A stretch of 5,858 nucleotides of DNA from Thermoplasmata archaeon (GTDB lineage Archaea > Thermoplasmatota > E2 > DHVEG-1): positions 1 to 5,858 of the forward strand of contig QMTJ01000076.1 in NCBI GenBank assembly GCA_003651045.1, read 5' to 3'. A program made the translations under genes and the position numbers. A model generated the notes under the pieces. That model saw only the letters and a program-made list of their open reading frames with translations, made no database searches and was not told the DNA's origin. This document shows, piece after piece, positions 1 through 5,494 of this stretch (its first letter is position 1; every line of letters starts with the position of its first letter).

Positions 1-259
1 CAGGTGAGGTTTTAGTTGATGGTTTTTCACCGATTATGATTACATCTTTCACTGATTTAATCGATTCAAATGGGAACACCAAATGACCTTGTTTATCGAG
101 ATGGTATAACCGTGGATCGACATCATCTGAAGGTTCTATAAGAATGTTTAATAATTCACCTGTTCTAGTGTCAACTGTTGTGTTTCTCATAATCCCAAGA
201 TATAAACCCTCTTCAGTCATAACTGTTTTTCCTCTTAAATCATTTTCAGTTATCTTCAA
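1..259 (-). CDS. PRC-barrel domain protein, C-terminus cut by the left window edge
   Basis: Translating the minus strand from the TTG at 259-257 gives 86 open codons running off the left edge. The product begins MKITENDLRGKTVMTEEG and continues with LGIMRNTTVDTRTGELLNILIEP, then a short linker and LVFPFESIKSVKDVIIIGE. This is the PRC-barrel pattern: a GK-V-T-G-LG opening, a D-x-x-TGE-L turn, and a closing hydrophobic-P-F-x-x-I-K-x-(V/I)-x-D-V-I-I strand. The domain is complete by about residue 78 and the rest is a charged tail. PRC barrels are small beta domains used for protein or RNA contacts; short single-domain archaeal versions include the haloarchaeal CdpB proteins, which bind the division protein SepF. 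The TTG start is chosen because AGGAGGG lies seven bases upstream; the first in-frame ATG (codon 14) would remove the first strand. It follows the CDC48-type gene by 36 bases on the same strand, so co-transcription is likely. The exact role is unknown. Confidence 0.8.
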   Translation of the reverse strand, partial: MKITENDLRGKTVMTEEGLYLGIMRNTTVDTRTGELLNILIEPSDDVDPRLYHLDKQGHLVFPFESIKSVKDVIIIGEKPSTKTSP

Positions 260-266
260 TTTTTTT

Positions 267-273
267 CCCTCCT
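267..273 (-). promoter_or_regulatory. Strong Shine-Dalgarno site of the PRC-barrel gene
   Basis: AGGAGGG on the minus strand, seven bases before the TTG at 259-257. It is the strongest ribosome binding site in the window and decides the non-ATG start. A TATA-like stretch (about 286-277) precedes it, but a start site about 25 bases downstream of that would fall inside the gene, so read-through from the ATPase gene is the better explanation for expression. Confidence 0.75.
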
Positions 274-295
274 TTTTATATTTTAAATAAATAGT

Positions 296-2692
296 TTACA
301 TATATTGTATATCTTTATCGCTTTTATCCTTTTTGGCAACGCCACTCCCAAGGTTTTCAGAGATCCGTTCGTAGAATTTGATAACATTTGATGTTATTGA
401 AGCGCGAACTACATGCATCGCTCTGTCGAAATGTTTCCTGGTAACTGTTTTGGCGTCACTGCTTTCTCTAATCGCTATCATCGCTGCTTCTCTGCATAAA
501 GCTTCTATATCTGCACCAGAGTATCCCTCTGTTTTCTGCGACAGCCAATATAATAGTTTTTCTTTATCTGATAATTTTTCAGTGTCTGCCTGTTTCTTTT
601 CCTCTGTTTTATTTGTCTCCGCTGCTGTGTTTTCTTGTAATAGAACCTCTCCACTGGTGGTTTGTTGAATGATTTTCTTTTTTTCTTTCAACAGTTTTAA
701 AGTTTCGTTTTCTAGTTCTTTTTCGATTTCTTTTACTTCTTCTTTAGTTACAGAAACCGGCATATCACGTGTATGGATTTTAAATATCTCAAAACGTGCT
801 TTTACATCTGGCGCAGGTATCAAAACCAGGCGGTCGAAACGACCTGGTCTTAGTAGACCTTGATCAATAATATCTGGACGGTTTGTTGCACCAATTACTA
901 CAACACCTTCCATGCTTTCAAGACCGTCAATACTAGTAAGAAGCTGATTCACTACACTATCAGTTACATGTGTACCTGTATCTGTACCGCGCATAGGTGC
1001 GATACTATCGAGTTCATCAAGGAATACAATAGTTGGTGCTACCTGCCGTGCTTTTTTAAACAATTCACGTACAGCTTTTTCGCTCTCTCCAACCCATTTA
1101 CTCATGACCTCAGGTCCCTTAATAGAGATAAAGTTGGCATTTGACTCATGAGCAACTGCTTTCGCTAAGAGTGTTTTACCTGTACCTGGTGGACCATATA
1201 ATAGTACGCCACGTGGCGGAGTGATACCCATTCTTTTAAAAACATCAGGTTTTGTAAGAGGCCATTCCACAGCTTCTTTCAGCTGTTGTTTTGCTTCTTC
1301 AAGTCCTCCAATGTCGTTCCAGCTAACTTTTGGGATTTCCACTAGGAACTCTCTCATAGCAGATGGTTCAATACCACGTTGAGCGTTTTTGAAATCCTCC
1401 ATTGTAACCTCCATTTTCTCAAGTACCTCAGTAGGAATAGGTTTCTCAAGATCAATCTCAGGTAAGTACCTACGGAGAGCATTCATGGCAGCCTCCCTAG
1501 CAAGCGCTGCGAGATCTGCACCAACAAAACCATATGTGTTATCAGCTAATTTATCAAGATCACAATCATCACTCAAAGGCATACCTCGTGTATGTATTTG
1601 AAGGATTTCTCTACGGCCATTACGATCAGGAGCGTCGATGCGGATCTCTCGATCGAAACGACCCGGTCTGCGGAGAGCAGGATCAAGAGCATCAGGGAGA
1701 TTCGTAGCACCAATAACAATAAGTTTACCACGTCCTTTTAAACCATCCATAAGAGTCAGCATCTGAGAAACAACACGACGTTCAACCTCACCATGAACCT
1801 CAGATCTTTTAGGAGCAATAGCATCAATCTCATCAATGAAAATAATAGATGGCGCATTTTTCTCTGCTTCATCGAAAATCTTACGGAGGTTCTCTTCACT
1901 CTGGCCATAAAACTTACTCATAATCTCCGGGCCATTTATAGTATAAAAACTTGCACCTGATTCATTAGCTACTGCCTTAGCAATTAGTGTTTTACCTGTA
2001 CCTGGTGGACCATGTAATAATACTCCTTTCGGTGGATCAATACCAAGACGGTCAAAAAGCTCTGGGTGTTTAAGAGGAAGCTCAATCATTTCACGTACTT
2101 TTAAAATCTCATCATGTAACCCACCAATGTCTTCATAGCTAACCCGTGGGCCTTCCATCTCTATTTCTCTAGCTGCTTCTTCTTTAACTTTTATAATAGT
2201 ATCTTCACTTATAGAAACAATACCGCCTGGGTTGGTGTTAATAATAACAAAAGGAAGTGAACTACCAAACAAGGCTATACCAGGGATGATAACGCTATCT
2301 CCTTTGGTAAGAGGTCTTCTTAACAAACCTTTCTTTATTAAAGTATCAATACCTGCGCCAAACTGAATCTGCTGCCCCTTAGAAATAAGAGGAGCAAGAG
2401 TAACTTCACGCGCCTCTTTCAACTCAGCCTTTCTTATCTTAACACGTTCACCAAGGGTTGTACCAGCATTTTTACGAGTAAGATTATCAATACGGATTAT
2501 ACCCTTGCCTTCGTCAGCAGGGTGCGCCCTCCATACAACAGCAGCAGTGGTTTTGGTCCCTTCGATCTCTATAACATCACCGATGGATAAATCTAGGTTC
2601 ACCCGGGTTTGATGGTCAATACGTGCTCTACCATATCCGACATCCTGCTGAAAAGCTTCAGCGATCTTCAAAACGGCTTCTTTTGCTTTCAT
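296..2692 (-). CDS. CDC48/VCP/VAT-type AAA+ ATPase with an insertion in the second AAA+ domain
   Basis: A 798-residue homologue of archaeal CDC48/VAT and eukaryotic p97, a hexameric ATP-driven protein unfoldase of the cytoplasm. Residues 1-100 form the double-psi-barrel N domain (DVGYGRARID near 17-26) and about 108-175 the second N subdomain. AAA+ domain D1 has Walker A GPPGTGKT at 228-235, Walker B IIFIDEID at 283-290, sensor-1 GATN at 328-331 and the arginine-finger segment RRPGRFD at 341-347. D2 has Walker A at 500-507, Walker B IVFLDELD at 555-562, GATN at 601-604 and LRPGRFD at 614-620. All catalytic residues are present in both rings, and both pore loops are aromatic (KFYG 260-263, KWVG 532-535). 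Unusual features are a charged insertion at about 648-712 in the D2 lid region and a C-terminus ending IQYM. The ATG has GGTGGGAG 7 bases upstream. The PRC-barrel gene follows it on the same strand. Family identity is very secure; organism-specific substrates are not visible. Confidence 0.97.
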   Translation of the reverse strand: MKAKEAVLKIAEAFQQDVGYGRARIDHQTRVNLDLSIGDVIEIEGTKTTAAVVWRAHPADEGKGIIRIDNLTRKNAGTTLGERVKIRKAELKEAREVTLAPLISKGQQIQFGAGIDTLIKKGLLRRPLTKGDSVIIPGIALFGSSLPFVIINTNPGGIVSISEDTIIKVKEEAAREIEMEGPRVSYEDIGGLHDEILKVREMIELPLKHPELFDRLGIDPPKGVLLHGPPGTGKTLIAKAVANESGASFYTINGPEIMSKFYGQSEENLRKIFDEAEKNAPSIIFIDEIDAIAPKRSEVHGEVERRVVSQMLTLMDGLKGRGKLIVIGATNLPDALDPALRRPGRFDREIRIDAPDRNGRREILQIHTRGMPLSDDCDLDKLADNTYGFVGADLAALAREAAMNALRRYLPEIDLEKPIPTEVLEKMEVTMEDFKNAQRGIEPSAMREFLVEIPKVSWNDIGGLEEAKQQLKEAVEWPLTKPDVFKRMGITPPRGVLLYGPPGTGKTLLAKAVAHESNANFISIKGPEVMSKWVGESEKAVRELFKKARQVAPTIVFLDELDSIAPMRGTDTGTHVTDSVVNQLLTSIDGLESMEGVVVIGATNRPDIIDQGLLRPGRFDRLVLIPAPDVKARFEIFKIHTRDMPVSVTKEEVKEIEKELENETLKLLKEKKKIIQQTTSGEVLLQENTAAETNKTEEKKQADTEKLSDKEKLLYWLSQKTEGYSGADIEALCREAAMIAIRESSDAKTVTRKHFDRAMHVVRASITSNVIKFYERISENLGSGVAKKDKSDKDIQYM
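557..751 (-). other. Charged insertion in the D2 domain of the CDC48-type ATPase
   Basis: Residues about 648-712. In typical archaeal CDC48 proteins the HTR-x-MP motif after the D2 core is followed within about 20 residues by the T-x-GY-SGADIEALCREAAM helix. Here HTRDMPV (640-646) and TEGYSGAD (721-728) are separated by about 74 residues. The first part (650-676) is rich in K and E with regularly placed I and L and could form a long helix or coiled coil; the second part (677-712) is rich in Q, T, E, K and N and looks disordered. The reading frame is unbroken and the flanking motifs are intact, so this is an insertion in the protein rather than a frameshift. Confidence 0.8.
1170..1197. repeat. 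Walker A direct repeat, D2 copy
   Basis: A 28-base stretch identical to 1986-2013. On the minus strand it encodes GPPGTGKTL of the second AAA+ domain. Identity includes the synonymous codon positions, although the surrounding D1 and D2 sequences have diverged. It is a coding repeat within the ATPase gene, not a mobile element. Confidence 0.85.
1986..2013. repeat. Walker A direct repeat, D1 copy
   Basis: The second copy of the exact 28-base repeat, encoding the Walker A loop of the first AAA+ domain. The neighbouring codons differ from the D2 copy (for example different third positions immediately after the shared block), so the exact identity is local to the nucleotide-binding loop. Confidence 0.85.
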
Positions 2693-2699
2693 ATTTTAA

Positions 2700-2707
2700 C
2701 TCCCACC
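2700..2707 (-). promoter_or_regulatory. Ribosome binding site of the CDC48-type gene
   Basis: GGTGGGAG on the minus strand, ending seven bases before the ATG at 2692-2690. GGTG matches the core complementary to the 16S rRNA tail. Its presence implies an mRNA leader that includes it, favouring the more distant of the two TATA-like boxes upstream. Confidence 0.55.
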
Positions 2708-2756
2708 GAATTATAAACAAATATAAACGTTTTTTTACTGCTTAATGGATAAAACA

Positions 2757-2770
2757 TTATTATACTTTTT
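2757..2770 (-). promoter_or_regulatory. Putative BRE/TATA promoter of the CDC48-type gene
   Basis: On the minus strand a purine-rich AAAAAG is followed by TATAATAA (2764-2757), the arrangement of an archaeal BRE plus TATA box. A start about 26 bases downstream (near 2734) would give a leader of about 40 bases containing the ribosome binding site. A second TATA-like box, TTTATATT at 2727-2720, would give a nearly leaderless transcript lacking that site. Assigned by pattern only. Confidence 0.4.
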
Positions 2771-2827
2771 TCTATAACAAACCCATTATTAGTGTTGAGT
2801 GTTTCTTCGGGCACTGAGTTTTCTCTT

Positions 2828-2851
2828 GTTTAAAGTTTAAAATAGTTTAAA
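2828..2851 (+). repeat. Three direct copies of GTTTAAA
   Basis: GTTTAAA occurs at 2828-2834, 2835-2841 and 2845-2851: two adjacent copies and one after three extra bases. They lie in the divergent intergenic region, upstream of both promoters. They could be regulator half-sites, but AT-rich sequence makes chance repeats plausible. Confidence 0.45.
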
Positions 2852-2860
2852 AATAACTTT

Positions 2861-2874
2861 TGCCAGACCCGGCA
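2861..2874. promoter_or_regulatory. GC-rich inverted repeat upstream of the OB-fold gene
   Basis: TGCC-agaccc-GGCA: four-base arms around a six-base centre, followed at once by a second GGCA-like block (GGCAT). It is an island of G and C in a very AT-rich region and sits immediately upstream of the TATA-like boxes of the OB-fold gene, where archaeal activators or BRE-adjacent operators often bind. The arms are short, so this is a candidate only. Confidence 0.3.
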
Positions 2875-2877
2875 GGC

Positions 2878-2900
2878 ATATTTATAACACTATATTTAAA
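2878..2900 (+). promoter_or_regulatory. Putative TATA region of the OB-fold/permease operon
   Basis: Two TATA-like boxes, ATATTTATAA (2878-2887) and TATATTTAAA (2891-2900). The second is centred about 31 bases before the ATG at 2926, the spacing expected for a leaderless archaeal transcript. No Shine-Dalgarno sequence precedes that ATG, which agrees with leaderless translation. Confidence 0.5.
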
Positions 2901-2925
2901 TAAATATAAAATAAATAAAAAGAAA

Positions 2926-3573
2926 ATGCGGTTGAAACATTTCTCAATACTCTTCTCCATCACTGGAATCACGGTTTTATATATTCTTTCTTTGTTTTCA
3001 CAACCTCCTCTTATAGAGTTACAAGAGTTGCCTATCTATGAGGGCAAGATGGTCATTGTTGAAGGAAGAGTTACAAAATGTTATATGACAAAAAATAGTG
3101 GGCAGATGTTAACTATTGAAAACAATAACTCTACAGCAACAGTATACATTACAGGTAGAGTAAATGTAGAATATGGTGACATTTTACAAGTAACTGGTAG
3201 GGTAGAAAGATTTAGAGAGTCCTGGGAAATCATTGTTGATGACGAAAAAAGTATACAGGTTTTAGAAAAATGGAATAAAAACGTTATACCTATACAGGTT
3301 CTCGCGGATAACCCAACAAAATACCTCGGTTTAAACATTAAAACCACCGGGCATATCGACATGATTTATAGTGATTGTTTTTATCTCATGGATTACAATA
3401 GCGGGTGTTCTCTCCTTGTTTTCTGTAACTTTTCAAATATCCCTTTTGTATCACAATTTAAAGGTAGTAAAGTATACGTCACAGGTGTATTTTCATTTGA
3501 TAAACAAACGCTTCGGTATAGGTTAGAAAGCTATGATAGTAAACATGGTATTTTGTTTCCAGCAGAGGAGTAA
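2926..3573 (+). CDS. Membrane-anchored protein with two OB-fold-like domains
   Basis: A 215-residue protein. Residues about 6-25 (FSILFSITGITVLYILSLF) form one hydrophobic segment after a basic MRLKH start, a signal anchor that should leave the rest outside the membrane. Residues about 39-113 read as an OB-fold (GKMVIVEGRVT, then MLTIEN, ATVYITGR, GDILQVTGRVERF and WEIIVD), and about 125-205 as a second, more diverged one (YLGLNIKTTGHID, CFYLMDY, CSLLVFCNF, GSKVYVTGVFSF and LRYRLES). OB-folds bind nucleic acids, sugars or proteins; outside the cell a nucleic-acid role cannot be assumed. The ATG at 2926 is chosen because the frame upstream of it is AT-rich promoter-like sequence reaching only a TTG at 2860, and because it places the hydrophobic segment at the N-terminus. 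The permease gene begins five bases after the stop, so the two are almost certainly one operon. Fold assignment is by pattern; the function is unknown. Confidence 0.8.
   Translation: MRLKHFSILFSITGITVLYILSLFSQPPLIELQELPIYEGKMVIVEGRVTKCYMTKNSGQMLTIENNNSTATVYITGRVNVEYGDILQVTGRVERFRESWEIIVDDEKSIQVLEKWNKNVIPIQVLADNPTKYLGLNIKTTGHIDMIYSDCFYLMDYNSGCSLLVFCNFSNIPFVSQFKGSKVYVTGVFSFDKQTLRYRLESYDSKHGILFPAEE
3565..3570 (+). promoter_or_regulatory. Ribosome binding site of the TctA-like gene
   Basis: GAGGAG lies within the last codons of the OB-fold gene, eight bases before the ATG at 3579. It fixes the permease start and shows that the downstream gene of this operon uses Shine-Dalgarno initiation, although the first gene appears leaderless. 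Confidence 0.7.
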
Positions 3574-3578
3574 AAAAA

Positions 3579-4934
3579 ATGTTTATGTTACTTTTTTTAT
3601 TACTTGTTTTTGTTTTTTGTCTCCTTGGTGTCTCAGCTGGTGTTTTAACAGGTTTGCTACCAGGTTTTCATGTTAACAATGTAGCAGTTATCCTCCTCTC
3701 AGTATCCAGTGGCATTGCACCCTTTTTCCGTTTCCTCTCAGGTTACGGTTTTTCATCTGAAACAGTTTTCACCCTCATCAGTGTTTTTATCCTCAGCTGC
3801 AGTATTTCACATACATTCCTCGACTGTATCCCTTCTACTTTTTTAGGTGCACCTGATCCTGATACTGCTCTCTCGGTTTTACCTGCTCATTCTCTCCTCA
3901 TGGAGGGACGAGGATATGAAGCTGTTAGTCTTTCCGCTATAGGCAGCTATGGTGCGATATTGTTTTGTTTCATTTTGTTTTTTCCTCTACGTTTTGTTAT
4001 TGGGACACCTTTAGAAGGATACAATTTGTTGAAGAAAATCATGGTTTTTGTTTTAATCGCAGTTTCTATTCTTATGATTGCTACGGAGAAGGGGAGAATC
4101 ATTGTCCACAAAAAAGAGAAGAAGGGTTTATTTCCTTCTATAATGGGGATGTTGTTCGCGGTTTTTGTGTTTTTCCTCTCCGGTGTTTTTGGTTTAATTA
4201 TTTTTAATATAGATGCAACCTCGCCCGTGGGTTTATCCTCTTCTATTTTGTTTCCTGCTCTCGCTGGTTTATTTGGTATGCCTACGCTTATTGCTTCTCT
4301 TAAATCTAAACCAGTGATACCGAGGCAGAATATTAGTGAACCAGTTTTTGATAAATTTGGTAAGAAACCCTCGTTTTTATCTATTGTTTCTGGTAGTGTT
4401 ATGGGTGTTCTTGTGTCTATCGTCCCGGGTATCACTTCTGCAGTGGGTACTGTTCTCGCTATGAATGTACGCGGTGAATCTGATAAAAAACAAACAATTA
4501 TTACACTTTCAGCAGTAAATACTGCTTGTGCTTTTTTCATAGTTATTGTAATGTTTATCATACTACGTGCAAGAAGCGGCGCTGCATTAGCTATGATGAA
4601 TCTTATTACTGTTAGTGAATGGAAAGATGTTTCTCCACCCCAGGTTTTATTTTATCTTCTAATAGCTATACTCTTCGCGGGTTTTTTATCCTATTTTTTA
4701 ACATTAAAAATCGGTAAAAGTTTCGCTAAAAGTTTTGATAAAATACCATACCTTCTAATGATTAAATCAACCATTCTATTGGTTACCCTCCTTGTGTTCC
4801 TCTTCACAGGTTTTATAGGTGTATTGGTTTTATCCATCGCGACATTTATCGGTTTACTCCCTGTGGAATGGGGTATTCGCCGTAGTCACTGCATGGGTGT
4901 ACTTTTAATACCGGTCATACTTTATTTTCTCTAA
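3579..4934 (+). CDS. TctA-like (archaeal DUF112/COG1784-type) membrane transporter
   Basis: A 451-residue, very hydrophobic protein with roughly ten to twelve membrane spans. Family signatures are the paired glycine-proline motifs GLLPGF (25-30) and SIVPGI (280-285), each starting one of two related halves, and a loop LGAPDPDTALSVLPAHSLLMEGRGYEA (89-115, key residues G90, P92, P102, G110, G112), which matches the conserved TctA loop. The C-terminus (GLLPVEWGIRRSHCMGVLLIPVI, 425-447) resembles the archaeal branch as I recall it. Bacterial TctA is the large membrane subunit of tripartite tricarboxylate carriers, working with small TctB and substrate-binding TctC. Neither partner is seen here; the only operon partner is the OB-fold protein five bases upstream. 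The protein is somewhat shorter than the roughly 500 residues of bacterial TctA. Substrate and energy coupling cannot be read from the sequence, so citrate transport should not be assumed. Confidence 0.85.
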   Translation: MFMLLFLLLVFVFCLLGVSAGVLTGLLPGFHVNNVAVILLSVSSGIAPFFRFLSGYGFSSETVFTLISVFILSCSISHTFLDCIPSTFLGAPDPDTALSVLPAHSLLMEGRGYEAVSLSAIGSYGAILFCFILFFPLRFVIGTPLEGYNLLKKIMVFVLIAVSILMIATEKGRIIVHKKEKKGLFPSIMGMLFAVFVFFLSGVFGLIIFNIDATSPVGLSSSILFPALAGLFGMPTLIASLKSKPVIPRQNISEPVFDKFGKKPSFLSIVSGSVMGVLVSIVPGITSAVGTVLAMNVRGESDKKQTIITLSAVNTACAFFIVIVMFIILRARSGAALAMMNLITVSEWKDVSPPQVLFYLLIAILFAGFLSYFLTLKIGKSFAKSFDKIPYLLMIKSTILLVTLLVFLFTGFIGVLVLSIATFIGLLPVEWGIRRSHCMGVLLIPVILYFL

Positions 4935-4939
4935 AAAAC

Positions 4940-4945
4940 TTTTTT
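4940..4945 (+). terminator. T-run terminator after the TctA-like gene
   Basis: Six T residues beginning five bases after the stop codon, followed by a pyrimidine-rich stretch (CTACTTTACTCCC). Archaeal RNA polymerase commonly stops at such T-runs without a stable hairpin. The gene ahead is convergent, which makes a terminator here expected. Confidence 0.5.
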
Positions 4946-4972
4946 CTACTTTACTCCCTAGGAAAAATTATT

Positions 4973-4980
4973 AAAAAAAA
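4973..4980 (-). terminator. T-run terminator after the DUF2240-like gene
   Basis: A run of eight A on the plus strand, hence eight T in the minus-strand transcript, ten bases after the DUF2240-like stop codon. It faces the opposite T-run in the 56-base convergent gap, consistent with hairpin-independent archaeal termination. Confidence 0.5.
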
Positions 4981-4990
4981 GATTTCTTTG

Positions 4991-5494
4991 TTAAGAAAAC
5001 AGTTCTTCTTCAATCTGATCAAGTAAATCCTCAAAAGAAAGATCATGTTTTTTTCCTATTAAAAGCGCTGCAACCTCTGGAGTTACATTTTTTTCTTTTT
5101 CAACGTTTTTGATTTTTTGAAAAATTTCTTTTTCAATTAACTGTGTTTCTACCGAGATCCTATGAACAATTTTTTCTAAAACATCCTGCGCTTTAAGTTC
5201 TAAACCAGGGGGTTCTTCTTTTTTTTGTCCGGTTTGTTTTTCAAAGATTTTTTTAGATGGATGAAAACCAACAGGGGTAGTAACAGCAGTAATGTCAAAA
5301 TTTGGTTTCAACAGTTCTTTGTTTTCCATTAACACCTTGTTTTTTATCGCATGTTTTATAAAATTTTGTGCCTCTCCAGGTGTGAACCAGTTAAGATCCA
5401 TTGAAAGAGTGAGATACAACTCTGAGAAACTCATTTCTTTTTTCCCGCTACGTTTGAATACAAATGCTATAACCAGCTGCATTTCAGAAATCAT
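4991..5494 (-). CDS. DUF2240-like archaeal protein
   Basis: A 167-residue soluble protein resembling the archaeal DUF2240 family (COG3612), which has no established function that I know of. Residues 1-68 look like a winged-helix-type helical domain: a helix MQLVIAFVFKRSG, SFSELYLTLSMDLNWFTPGEAQNFIKHAIKNKVL, then a short extended stretch. The features I associate with the family are D33-L-N-W-F-T-P, the basic helix after it, the segment K63-P-N-F-D, and GFHPSKKIF (76-84). A charged linker (85-98) leads to a helical C-terminal part (99-167) with VAALLIGKKHDLSFEDLLDQIEEEL, which may form a coiled coil or dimer interface. The ATG overlaps the upstream gene's TGA as ATGA, and AAGGAG (5511-5506) lies 11 bases before it, so it is the second gene of a coupled pair. 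DNA binding is possible from the apparent fold but is inference. Confidence 0.75.
   Translation of the reverse strand: MISEMQLVIAFVFKRSGKKEMSFSELYLTLSMDLNWFTPGEAQNFIKHAIKNKVLMENKELLKPNFDITAVTTPVGFHPSKKIFEKQTGQKKEEPPGLELKAQDVLEKIVHRISVETQLIEKEIFQKIKNVEKEKNVTPEVAALLIGKKHDLSFEDLLDQIEEELFS

Noticed and set aside
557..751. Frameshift or sequencing error as the cause of the extra segment in the ATPase
   Set aside because: Motifs on both sides are in the same frame and the insert has a consistent charged composition, so a genuine in-frame insertion is more likely.
378..1601. Several plus-strand open frames inside the ATPase gene (378-668, 669-863, 860-1144, 1389-1601)
   Set aside because: They lie antisense to a highly conserved coding sequence and their products are low-complexity with no recognisable domain.
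2790..2820. Possible stem-loop around AGTGTTTCTTCGGGCACT as a small RNA or attenuator
   Set aside because: Only four Watson-Crick pairs plus G-U pairs; too weak to support an RNA feature.
2860..2925. N-terminal extension of the OB-fold protein from the TTG at 2860
   Set aside because: The region is TATA-like promoter sequence, has no ribosome binding site, and the extension would put a non-hydrophobic K/N-rich stretch ahead of the obvious membrane anchor.
3081..3362. A minus-strand open frame antisense to the OB-fold gene
   Set aside because: No ribosome binding site and no recognisable features; the plus-strand gene explains the region.
3947..4561. A 204-codon minus-strand open frame antisense to the TctA-like gene
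   Set aside because: The plus-strand frame shows strong membrane-protein and family motifs; the antisense product is an artefact of codon bias.
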